Of a stretch of DNA of 64,000 nucleotides, positions 1 to 6,996 are shown in pieces. The stretch is taken from the NCBI RefSeq assembly GCF_020034665.1, contig NZ_JAIQDI010000001.1, forward strand, positions 2,108,001 through 2,172,000, written 5' to 3'. Below the pieces are notes generated by a model. That model was not told where the DNA came from, did no database searches, and saw nothing but the letters and a program-made list of their open reading frames with translations. Source of the stretch: Niabella beijingensis. GTDB lineage: Bacteria > Bacteroidota > Bacteroidia > Chitinophagales > Chitinophagaceae. Numbering within the stretch: position 1 is the stretch's first letter; each line of letters opens with the position of its first letter. A program made the position numbers and the translations under genes.

Positions 1-903
1 GGCTGGAAACAATCCTTCCTCAAAGTAAAAAAAGAACAGGCACCGCCCGCTGCCGGTTTTTTTCAACGGCTGGTCAGCGGCAGCCCGGACCGCTGGGACT
101 ATATTCCGATCACAGCACATCACTATACCGCAGACAGTATCATTGTAGAAAAGTATATTGACGAAGGCGTCACGGAACGGCTTGGGTTTGCAAAATCCCT
201 GCTGGCCCCCGTACCCCTGGAAACAAAAACATTCTGGCTGGGTACCGACAGCTACGGCCGGGACATTTTAAGCCGGCTGATCGTAGGCACAAGAGTCAGT
301 TTAAGTGTGGGAATGATTACCGTGCTTATTTCCATCAGCATCGGACTGATACTGGGATCACTGGCCGGATATTATCGCGGCCGGGTCGATGAAATCATTA
401 TGTGGTTCATCAATGTGATCTGGAGCATTCCCACCCTGCTGCTGGTGTTTGCGATCACGCTGGCACTGGGAAAAGGATTCTGGCAGGTATTTATTGCAGT
501 AGGACTTACCATGTGGGTAAACGTGGCACGGCTTGTAAGAGGGCAGGTACTCGCGGTAAGAGAACTGGAATACATCGAAGCAACAAAGGCGCTTGGTTTT
601 AAAAATGCCCGCATCATTGCAGGTCATATCTGGCCCAATATTATGGGTCCTGTACTGGTTATTGCAGCAGCAAATTTTGCGTCCGCGATCGTTATTGAAG
701 CCGGACTGAGTTTTTTAGGTGTGGGGGTACAACCGCCGCAACCCAGCTGGGGGCTGATGATCAAAGAGAACTACAATTTCATCATTACTCAAAACCCAAT
801 GCTGGCACTGGCTCCGGGCTTCGCGATCATGATCCTTGTGCTGGCCTTTAATCTTTTCGGAAACGGACTGCGGGATGCGCTGAACGTAAGAGGAAAACTG
901 TGA
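1..903 (+). CDS. ABC transporter permease, DppC/OppC type (5' end outside window)
   Basis: Inner-membrane permease subunit of a peptide/nickel-type ABC importer. The frame is open from base 1 (no start codon is needed before the ATG at 307), so the gene begins upstream. The visible 300 residues carry the DppC hallmark FGTD-like block LGTDSYGRDILSRL near visible residue 85, several hydrophobic segments, and the EAA cytoplasmic loop around EYIEATKALGF, which contacts the ATPase. It ends RDALNVRGKL, the usual C terminus of this family. The N-terminal segment before the LGTD block is soluble-looking, as is common for Bacteroidota DppC proteins. The partner permease (DppB) and binding protein are expected upstream. 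Confidence 0.9.
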   Translation, partial: GWKQSFLKVKKEQAPPAAGFFQRLVSGSPDRWDYIPITAHHYTADSIIVEKYIDEGVTERLGFAKSLLAPVPLETKTFWLGTDSYGRDILSRLIVGTRVSLSVGMITVLISISIGLILGSLAGYYRGRVDEIIMWFINVIWSIPTLLLVFAITLALGKGFWQVFIAVGLTMWVNVARLVRGQVLAVRELEYIEATKALGFKNARIIAGHIWPNIMGPVLVIAAANFASAIVIEAGLSFLGVGVQPPQPSWGLMIKENYNFIITQNPMLALAPGFAIMILVLAFNLFGNGLRDALNVRGKL

Positions 904-953
904 GGGCGCCGGGCCTTTGATGCCGGATGCTCCCACCTCGATGCCCACAGCAT

Positions 954-1421
954 CTAATCCAGCACCCTTACATTTCTGGCAAAACTTTCCTCAAGAGAGA
1001 TCAGCGTTTCAGTTCTTTCAATGCCTTTGATCTTTTGCAGTTTCTCATGCAGTACGTTCCGCAGTTCACTGATATCCTTACAAATGATTTCCGCAAACAT
1101 ACTGTAGTTCCCGGTCGTATAGTTCAGTCGCACCACTTCTTTCAGTTTATACAACTCTTTTGCCACCGAGTCGTACAGTGAGCTTTCCTTCAGATAGATC
1201 CCGATAAAAGCAATCACATCATACCCTAACAGTTTTAAATCTGTATTTAATTTTGTACCTTTCACTATGCCGTCCTTCTGCAGTTTCTTTATCCGCACAT
1301 GTATCGTTCCTCCGGATACAAAAAGTTTTTTGCCGAGGTCGGCATAGGAAATTTCAGCATCTTCCATCATGTGCTGGATGATCTGCAGATCGAGTTTGTC
1401 TAGATTCAATTTATTGTTCAT
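954..1421 (-). CDS. Lrp/AsnC family transcriptional regulator
   Basis: A 155-residue DNA-binding regulator. Residues about 5-60 form the winged helix-turn-helix (LDKLDLQIIQHMMEDAEISY, then a recognition helix in VSGGTIHVRIKKLQKDGIV); residues about 70-145 form the RAM (regulation of amino acid metabolism) ligand-binding beta-alpha fold, including TTGNYSMFAEI. Length is normal for the family (150-165). The upstream gap at 1422-1530 is AT-rich. Family members sense amino acids and bind as octamers; the target genes cannot be read from sequence. It converges on the ABC permease with 50 bp between the stop codons. Confidence 0.92.
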   Translation of the reverse strand: MNNKLNLDKLDLQIIQHMMEDAEISYADLGKKLFVSGGTIHVRIKKLQKDGIVKGTKLNTDLKLLGYDVIAFIGIYLKESSLYDSVAKELYKLKEVVRLNYTTGNYSMFAEIICKDISELRNVLHEKLQKIKGIERTETLISLEESFARNVRVLD

Positions 1422-1506
1422 TTAGGCAATATTGATTTTAAATAATTTAACAATCATTGCAAATATTTAAACATTTTCTATATTTTCAAAATTTTTATTG
1501 AATTAT

Positions 1507-1538
1507 TTGGAATGATCCCCCTGTAATGTCTATTTTTG
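1507..1538 (+). promoter_or_regulatory. Bacteroidota-type promoter for the tRNA-like RNA
   Basis: TATTTTTG at 1531-1538 matches the Bacteroidota -7 consensus TAnnTTTG, and TTG at 1507-1509 (in ATTTGG) lies 21 nt upstream, as expected for the -33 element. A start near 1545 would give a 5' leader of about 30 nt before the folded RNA at 1577. Seen motif; activity is inferred. Confidence 0.6.
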
Positions 1539-1576
1539 TTCTATCAAACGCTGAAAAAAGCGGCGTTCTTTTACAC

Positions 1577-1750
1577 TGTGGGGTGATGAAATTTTTGGCA
1601 GACATGCCCTCTTGTCTCGGGGGTGAGGAGCACAGGATAAACACAGCATAGAGCCGGTGCTGATTTCGGTCAGGACCGACCGGGGTTGACCACCACGGAT
1701 TTTGTGTTGCGGCTAACTGCCTCGTGGAGGTTCGAGCCCTCCCCCTACAG
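1577..1750 (+). ncRNA. tRNA-like RNA with complete cloverleaf and about 102-nt variable region
   Basis: A full tRNA cloverleaf can be drawn by eye. Acceptor: TGTGGGG 1577-1583 with CCCTACA 1743-1749 (7 bp, one G-U). U8 G9; D arm ATG 1586-1588/CAT 1603-1605 with a 14-nt loop containing GG. Anticodon arm: CCCTC 1607-1611/GGGGG 1619-1623 with loop TTGTCTC, placing GUC at 34-36. T arm: GGAGG 1726-1730, canonical loop TTCGAGC, CCTCC 1738-1742. G1750 would be the discriminator; no CCA is encoded. Between anticodon and T arms lie 102 nt (1624-1725), against 4-24 in ordinary tRNAs, with internal pairings GAGG 1625-1628/CCTC 1720-1723, AGCAC 1629-1633/GTGCT 1657-1661 and TCGGT 1666-1670/ACCGA 1675-1679. 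It has its own promoter and terminator. The D arm resembles tRNA-Leu, while GUC, C38, G73 and G2-C71 resemble tRNA-Asp identity. Function unknown; an aberrant tRNA or a tRNA-derived regulatory RNA are both possible. Confidence 0.72.
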
Positions 1751-1756
1751 CTTTTT

Positions 1757-1790
1757 AAAACCTTACAGGTAACCCCTGTAAGGTTTTTTT
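1757..1790 (+). terminator. Intrinsic terminator of the tRNA-like RNA
   Basis: A 13-bp perfect stem (AAAACCTTACAGG 1757-1769 with CCTGTAAGGTTTT 1775-1787) with a 5-nt loop and a T run to 1790. It starts 7 nt after the acceptor stem, so it defines the tRNA-like RNA as a single-gene transcription unit. Confidence 0.85.
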
Positions 1791-1845
1791 ATTGTTCCTG
1801 GTATCCTCCCTTTCCCGCTCCAGTCCTGCCAAAGTCCATAATCGT

Positions 1846-2158
1846 TTATTGTCTGCCGCAGCACCGGTTCATTGATAACCAATCCGCTCCCTGTTTTTCC
1901 AGGCCTTTTTTTGAAGCTACTGGTTCATTGTCAATAGCAGGGAAATGCTTTAAGGTCACAAATTGCGACCGTAAAGCATCGTATTCCTCTTTTTGTAAGC
2001 GCAGTCATAAAACCCTCCGGAAAGCGTTTCCTGTTTCTCCGTACAGACTCCTTCAGCTGCCTGGTGTCGATCTGATAGAGTTCAGCGGGATCGTAATCCA
2101 TCATTACGTGCTGACCTCTTATTTCGCAAATTTTTTGCTGAATAACAGTTAATTGCAT
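1846..2158 (-). pseudogene. Decayed ORF6N-domain gene (frameshifted, truncated)
   Basis: From an ATG at 2158 the minus strand encodes VIQQKICEIRGQHVMMDYDP, then LYQIDTRQLKESVRRNRKRF and PEGFMTALTK, the typical start of ORF6N (phage-antirepressor-like DNA-binding) proteins. After TALTK, in the A-rich stretch near 1988-1996, the reading frame is lost; the family continuation EEYDALRSQFVTLKHF is found in another frame and then ends at a stop at 1846-1848 after about 50 residues. Intact members continue with a longer C-terminal region, which is missing here. This is a remnant, probably from a prophage or other mobile DNA, and is the only such trace at this end of the window. Confidence 0.75.
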
Positions 2159-2350
2159 GGTGTTTTCATTTGTTTTTAGTGATTCGCCTGTTTTCTATAT
2201 CAATTTACATCATTTTATCCCCCTGCGAAAACAACGTTCCCGGCACATTTGCCCATACGCAAACCATACTATTCCCGGAGTGATGCACATCCTGCAAAAA
2301 ATGGTTTCATCCCCCCGAAATTACCGGTATCTTGCCTCCTCCATTTTAAT

Positions 2351-2358
2351 TATCTTTG
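2351..2358 (+). promoter_or_regulatory. -7 element of pheS
   Basis: TATCTTTG matches TAnnTTTG. Its last base is only 6 nt before the pheS ATG at 2365, so transcription would begin at or very near the start codon (leaderless or nearly so). No clear -33 TTG at the standard spacing was seen. Confidence 0.5.
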
Positions 2359-2364
2359 CCCGCT

Positions 2365-3411
2365 ATGCAGGATTTGATTCAAACCTTAGAGACGTATAAA
2401 AAAGAGATCACTGAATTCTCCGGTACCGGCGAACAGGCAGCCGAAGCCTTCCGCATCAAATGGCTGGGCTCCAAGGGCCAGGTAAAACAGGTAATGGGAG
2501 CAATGAAGAATGTACCGGCTGAACAAAAAAAAGAAGCCGGTCAGCTGCTGAATGAATTCAAATTATTCACAGAGGCAAAATACGCACAGCTGAAGGAAAC
2601 TGCTGAAGCTGCCGCCAACGGCGCCCAGAACAGCAGACCGGACCTTTCCCTTCCCGGTGATGAAATGCCATTGGGAAGCCGCCACCCGATATCCCTGATG
2701 CGTCAGAAGATCATTTCCGTTTTCCAGCGGCTGGGATTTGCTGTGGCCGAAGGACCGGAGATCGAAGACGACTGGCATAATTTTACGGCATTGAACATGC
2801 CGGCCCACCACCCGGCACGCGATATGCAGGACACGTTTTACGTGGATGCCGGCGAAAACACGGCCGTTGACTGGCTGCTGCGTACCCACACCAGCAATAC
2901 CCAGATCCGGGAAATGGAAAAGGGAAAATTACCGATCCGTGTGATCTGCCCCGGACGCGTATACCGGAACGAAACCATCAGCGCCCGGAGCCATTGCTTC
3001 TTTCACCAGGTGGAAGGGCTGTATATCGACGAGAATGTATCCTTCGCCGACCTGAAGCAAACACTGTATTTCTTTGTGCGTGAAATGTACGGGAAAGACG
3101 TACGGGTGCGCTTCCGTCCTTCTTATTTCCCCTTTACCGAACCCAGTGCAGAAATGGATGTGAGCTGTTTTATCTGTGGCGGCAAAGGGTGTAATATCTG
3201 TAAAAAGACCGGCTGGGTGGAGATACTGGGTTGCGGAATGGTGCATCCCAATGTACTGCAGAATTGTGGCATCGATCCGGAAAAATATACCGGCTTTGCC
3301 TTTGGTATGGGTGTGGAACGCCCGGCGATGCTGAAATATGGTATCAACGATATCCGGCTGTTCAGTGAGAATGATGTCCGTTTCCTGAAACAATTTACCG
3401 CTGCCACTTAA
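2365..3411 (+). CDS. pheS: Phenylalanine--tRNA ligase alpha subunit
   Basis: Charges tRNA-Phe with phenylalanine as an alpha2beta2 enzyme in the cytoplasm. The 348-residue protein has an N-terminal coiled-coil arm (about 1-85) that binds tRNA, then the class II catalytic core: motif 2 around RVYRNETISARSHCFFHQVEG, the Phe-pocket segment FTEPSAEMDV, and motif 3 GFAFGMGVERPAML. A four-cysteine insertion (CFICGGKGCNIC) lies between, as in many bacterial PheS. A TTG 9 nt further upstream also keeps the frame open, but MQDLIQTLETYKK is the normal N terminus, so ATG 2365 was chosen. pheT is not adjacent. Confidence 0.97.
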   Translation: MQDLIQTLETYKKEITEFSGTGEQAAEAFRIKWLGSKGQVKQVMGAMKNVPAEQKKEAGQLLNEFKLFTEAKYAQLKETAEAAANGAQNSRPDLSLPGDEMPLGSRHPISLMRQKIISVFQRLGFAVAEGPEIEDDWHNFTALNMPAHHPARDMQDTFYVDAGENTAVDWLLRTHTSNTQIREMEKGKLPIRVICPGRVYRNETISARSHCFFHQVEGLYIDENVSFADLKQTLYFFVREMYGKDVRVRFRPSYFPFTEPSAEMDVSCFICGGKGCNICKKTGWVEILGCGMVHPNVLQNCGIDPEKYTGFAFGMGVERPAMLKYGINDIRLFSENDVRFLKQFTAAT

Positions 3412-3469
3412 AACAATACCTATTTAATCCGCATCTGTACCCCGGGTGGCTGTAACCATCCAAGATGCT

Positions 3470-3477
3470 TATTTTTG
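3470..3477 (+). promoter_or_regulatory. -7 element before the acyl carrier protein gene
   Basis: TATTTTTG matches TAnnTTTG and lies 22 nt before the ATG at 3500, allowing a short leader of about 15 nt. The two genes that follow would share it. Confidence 0.5.
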
Positions 3478-3499
3478 ATAACTATTTATAGAACAAATA

Positions 3500-3763
3500 A
3501 TGGAAAAAGAACAACTGAAACAACAGGTAAAAGAACAGATCATAAAGTTCCTGAACCTGAATAATGTCAAACCCGAGGACATCAAGGATGAGGAGCCGCT
3601 GTTTGGCGAAGGGCTTGGCCTGGATTCGATCGACTCTATCGAGCTCATCGTAATGCTTTCCCGGGAATACGGCATCAACATCCAGGATCCCAAGGAAGGC
3701 CGGAAAATACTGACCACCGTTAATACGATGGTCGATTATATCGAACAGCATCGTACAAAATAA
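3500..3763 (+). CDS. Acyl carrier protein
   Basis: An 87-residue four-helix carrier. Ser43 in GLGLDSIDSIEL is the expected 4'-phosphopantetheine attachment site. The sequence differs from the housekeeping AcpP type (which has DSLD and is more acidic), so this is probably a specialised carrier serving the ketosynthase that starts 9 bp downstream. Related ACP/KAS pairs occur in flexirubin and aryl-polyene clusters of Bacteroidota, but no other genes of such a pathway are present here, so the product is unknown. Confidence 0.88.
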   Translation: MEKEQLKQQVKEQIIKFLNLNNVKPEDIKDEEPLFGEGLGLDSIDSIELIVMLSREYGINIQDPKEGRKILTTVNTMVDYIEQHRTK

Positions 3764-3772
3764 GTTTCTGTT

Positions 3773-4966
3773 TTGGGCAGGATTTTAGTTACCGGTCTGG
3801 GTCTTATTTCTGCAATCGGCGATTCTGTAGCGGCAAACCGGCAGGCGCTCGCAGCCGGCAATTCCGGTATCGGCGCAGCCACTTACCTGGAATCAAAATA
3901 TGCCGCATTGCTTCCCTTCGGGGAAATAAAGAAAAGCACGGAGACCCTTCTGGAAGCCCTTCCGGGCAGCTATCCGGAGGTAACACGCACCGATCTGATC
4001 GCCCTGCATGCGATGAAGGAAGCCATTGCCGATGCAGGGTTGTCTGCTGCACAGTTGCGCGACCGTTCTACTGCTTTTATCAGCGCCAGCACTGTGGGGG
4101 GCATGTGTCTTACAGACAAAATGTATGCAGATGCCAATGCTACGGAAGCCAACAACAGCCCCTTCCTGGGCTCCTATTCCAATAGTGCCAGCACACTTTT
4201 TTTGCAATCCTTCTTTACGATCGGGGGTATCGTCAACACGTTCAATACAGCCTGTTCTTCTTCCGCCAATGCCATTATGTATGGCGCACGCCTGTTGCAG
4301 AACGGGTTGGCAGAACGGGCCATTGTAGGCGGCACCGACAGTCTTGCGAAGTTCACGATCAATGGCTTTAATGCGCTGATGATCCTTTCCAATGAGCCCT
4401 GCCGGCCTTTTGATAGTGCCCGTAAGGGGCTGAACCTGGGTGAAGCCGGCGGATTTATCGTGCTTGAAAAAGAAGAGCACATCACCCCTTCCCATACGGT
4501 TTATGCCGAACTGAAAGGATTCGGCAACAACAATGATGCCTACCACCCCTCCTCCACTTCGGAGAATGCCGATGGCCCCTTTCTTTGTATGCAGGGCGCA
4601 TTGCAAACAGCGGGGCTTGAACCGGGCGCGATCGATTTCATCAATGCGCATGGTACGGCTACAGAAAACAATGATGAAACGGAGAGTGTGGCCATGTTGC
4701 GGCTGTTTGACCAGGTTCCTGCATTTGCCAGTACCAAATCCTACACCGGCCACACCCTGGGTGCCGCCGGTGCTGTGGAAGCCATTTACAGCATCCTGAA
4801 CCTGTATCACCAGGAGGTCTACCCTTCTTTAAATTTTGAAACACCGGTTGAAAAAACAGGACTTACACCGGTGTTAAGCTACCAGCAACGGCCTCTGAGG
4901 CATGTAATGTCCAATTCATTTGGTTTCGGAGGTAATTGCAGCTCGCTTATTTTTGGGCGGTATTAA
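3773..4966 (+). CDS. Beta-ketoacyl-ACP synthase, FabF/KAS II-like
   Basis: Condensing enzyme of thiolase fold, 397 residues. The Cys-His-His catalytic set is visible: Cys161 in NTACSSSAN, His293 in NAHGTATENND and His327 in SYTGHTLGAAGAVE, so it should be an active elongating ketosynthase rather than a chain-length factor. The start is TTG at 3773: the conserved first strand GRILVTGLGLISAIG begins immediately, and no ATG precedes it in frame. It forms a two-gene operon with the ACP. The low similarity to housekeeping FabF start (shorter N terminus) and its ACP partner suggest secondary lipid or polyene synthesis; this is inference. Confidence 0.9.
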   Translation: MGRILVTGLGLISAIGDSVAANRQALAAGNSGIGAATYLESKYAALLPFGEIKKSTETLLEALPGSYPEVTRTDLIALHAMKEAIADAGLSAAQLRDRSTAFISASTVGGMCLTDKMYADANATEANNSPFLGSYSNSASTLFLQSFFTIGGIVNTFNTACSSSANAIMYGARLLQNGLAERAIVGGTDSLAKFTINGFNALMILSNEPCRPFDSARKGLNLGEAGGFIVLEKEEHITPSHTVYAELKGFGNNNDAYHPSSTSENADGPFLCMQGALQTAGLEPGAIDFINAHGTATENNDETESVAMLRLFDQVPAFASTKSYTGHTLGAAGAVEAIYSILNLYHQEVYPSLNFETPVEKTGLTPVLSYQQRPLRHVMSNSFGFGGNCSSLIFGRY

Positions 4967-5032
4967 ATAACGCAGATCCTGTATTCCCGAGGCCGGCCTG
5001 CACCATCACTTCTTACTTTTCGCCTCCCGTTC

Positions 5033-6082
5033 TCAATCCTTCTTGGCTGCCAGTGTAAACCCAATAGTAGTACCTACCCCCTCCGTACTGCGGATATGGA
5101 TGGTTTGCTGATGGGCTTCAATAATATGTTTGCAGATGGCCAGTCCCAGCCCGCTGCCGGTAACGTCCATACTGCGGCCCGTTTCCGTACGGAAAAAGCG
5201 TTCAAAGATCCGGGGAAGACTTTTTTCAGCAATACCCACTCCGTCATCGCTGATCTCTACCAGGATCCGCTTATCATCTGTTTTGTAAATACCCGCCTTA
5301 ATGCTCCCGTTCACCTTCCCGTACTTAATGGCATTTTCCAGCAGATTGATCACTACCTGCCGGATCTTTTCCTTATCAGCGTTCACCATGATGGGGGCCT
5401 CACACCCTTTTTTTATGCTGAAGTGGATATTTTTCTGTTCTGCCTTGATCGATATGCCTTCGAATGAATCCTTCAGCAGGTCCTGGATCACAAAATTCCG
5501 TTTTACAATAGTGATCTCACCGCGTTCCAGGCTGGAGATCTCATCCAGGTCCTGCAGCAGGTTGGTCAGCCGTTCCACATTGGTGGCTGTTTTTTCCAGG
5601 AACTTCCGGCTGATAACGGGATCTACCATATCACCGCTCAAAAGGGTCTCCACATAGCTTTGTATCGCAAAAACAGGGGTTTTGAATTCATGGGAAAGAT
5701 TTTGCAGGAATTCCCTTCGGAATTCTTCATTTGCCTGAAGGGTGGCCACTTTTTGCTGGTTTTCCTGTGCCCAGGTTTCCACATCAACAGCTACCTCATC
5801 CAGGCTTTTTTTGGGGAGGATGTATTTATAATAGGTCTCCTGCCGGCGGGTGGCTTTTGTCTGGTAGATGAACTTATAAATAACTTTGATCTTGCGGTAG
5901 ATAAAACGCTCCAGCACAAAGCTCACCAAAAGATAACCACCAACAAGCACCACAAAAAAGGAGACCACCGCGGGTTGCCACTTCTGCTCCAGCACATAGT
6001 CGACAATACTGATAGGCGTGGCCAGTCCAAGCGCTGTATAGAAGGATAATTTTCTGGGAGAAAGGTTTTTAGGGTCAAACAT
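5033..6082 (-). CDS. Membrane sensor histidine kinase, PhoR-like
   Basis: Two hydrophobic segments (about residues 13-30 and 37-56) with hardly any periplasmic loop, so it may sense membrane or cytoplasmic signals. Then an HAMP-like linker, the HisKA domain with His131 in NLSHEFKTPVFAI, and the HATPase_c domain with N box NLLENAIKYGK, G1 box DDGVGI and G2 box GSGLGLAICKHI. Length 349. The response-regulator gene lies directly upstream, 26 bp apart, in one operon. The organisation is that of phosphate-type PhoB/PhoR systems, but the signal cannot be read from sequence. Confidence 0.93.
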   Translation of the reverse strand: MFDPKNLSPRKLSFYTALGLATPISIVDYVLEQKWQPAVVSFFVVLVGGYLLVSFVLERFIYRKIKVIYKFIYQTKATRRQETYYKYILPKKSLDEVAVDVETWAQENQQKVATLQANEEFRREFLQNLSHEFKTPVFAIQSYVETLLSGDMVDPVISRKFLEKTATNVERLTNLLQDLDEISSLERGEITIVKRNFVIQDLLKDSFEGISIKAEQKNIHFSIKKGCEAPIMVNADKEKIRQVVINLLENAIKYGKVNGSIKAGIYKTDDKRILVEISDDGVGIAEKSLPRIFERFFRTETGRSMDVTGSGLGLAICKHIIEAHQQTIHIRSTEGVGTTIGFTLAAKKD

Positions 6083-6108
6083 GATCAGTCCATTGAATAA
6101 TTCCCGCT

Positions 6109-6786
6109 TTATACCTCGAACTTATAGCCCACCCCTTTAACAGTGGTGATGCAATCCAGTTCCAGCTTCTGCCGTATTTTCCGGATATGCACATCAATGG
6201 TACGGTCGCCCACAATCACATCATTGCCCCATATCGCGTTCAGGATCTCATTTCTTAAAAAAACACGGCCCGGTTTTAATGCCAGGAGGTAGAGCAGTTC
6301 GAATTCTTTTTTTGCCAGTATGATCTCCTTATCCCCGTTCTGCACTACAAACTTTTCAGGATCAATGGTTACCGGCCCTACCTTAATGATCTTATTATCT
6401 TCCTTGTGGATCCGTCTTAACAAAGCGCTCACCCGGCTCAATAACACTTTGGGGCTCACCGGCTTGTTCACATAATCGTCTGCGCCGGTCTCCAGTCCGC
6501 GTATCTGCGTGGATTCATCATTCAATGCAGTAAGGAACATGATCAGGGTATCCTTAAAGGTGGATTGTGCCCTGAGCACCTGGCATACCTGGACGCCTGT
6601 TTTCTTTGGCATCATCATATCCAGGATGATCAGGTGGGGCTTCACCTTATTGGCCAGATCGATCGCCTCCTCGCCATCCTTGGCGGTGGTCACATCATAG
6701 CCTTCTTTGATCAGGTTATAAGATAAAATGTCGAGGATGTCAGGTTCGTCATCCGCAACCAGAATTTTATACCCTTTATTGTCCAT
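6109..6786 (-). CDS. Response regulator, OmpR/PhoB family
   Basis: 225 residues. N-terminal receiver domain with acidic pocket (ADDEP), phospho-acceptor Asp56 in IILDMMMP, switch Thr in FLTALND and conserved Lys in VNKPVSP; C-terminal winged-helix Trans_reg_C domain (about 130-225) ending with GDRTIDVHIRKIR and TTVKGVGYKFEV. It is expected to be phosphorylated by the kinase encoded downstream and to activate or repress transcription from direct repeats. Confidence 0.96.
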   Translation of the reverse strand: MDNKGYKILVADDEPDILDILSYNLIKEGYDVTTAKDGEEAIDLANKVKPHLIILDMMMPKKTGVQVCQVLRAQSTFKDTLIMFLTALNDESTQIRGLETGADDYVNKPVSPKVLLSRVSALLRRIHKEDNKIIKVGPVTIDPEKFVVQNGDKEIILAKKEFELLYLLALKPGRVFLRNEILNAIWGNDVIVGDRTIDVHIRKIRQKLELDCITTVKGVGYKFEV

Positions 6787-6803
6787 TTAACAGAAATTTA
6801 AAG

Positions 6804-6811
6804 CAAACCTA
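6804..6811 (-). promoter_or_regulatory. -7 element of the RR-HK operon
   Basis: CAAACCTA on the plus strand, i.e. TAGGTTTG on the minus strand, matches TAnnTTTG and lies 17 nt from the response-regulator start codon at 6786. Confidence 0.5.
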
Positions 6812-6996
6812 ACCGTATTTTTTTGATCTGCCGTATTCCGGGCGCCCTGATTACATAGAGTTAATAATAAATTAATCTAATTATAATTATAAAATTACAC
6901 AGAAAACGGCTCAATCGCCGGATGCCGGTATCATGGTATAAATTTTGCATGATTTTTAACCAAATATTCTTACCCAGGCTACGTAACTTGTGATTT

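Noticed and set aside
1624..1725. Group I intron interrupting a tRNA gene
   Set aside because: The insert is only about 102 nt, too short for the conserved P3-P9 core, and it lies in the variable region, while the anticodon stem closes correctly without it. Pairing the 5' half of the anticodon stem with sequence directly before the T arm fails.
1577..1750. tmRNA (ssrA)
   Set aside because: tmRNA has no anticodon arm, is about 350 nt and has a tag ORF; here the anticodon arm is complete and no tag-like frame exists.
1724..2152. 142-residue plus-strand ORF
   Set aside because: Overlaps the tRNA-like RNA and its terminator and is antisense to the ORF6N remnant; Cys/Pro/Phe-rich composition unlike a real protein.
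3893..4810. 305-residue minus-strand ORF
   Set aside because: Complete antisense shadow of the ketosynthase gene, which has all catalytic residues on the plus strand.
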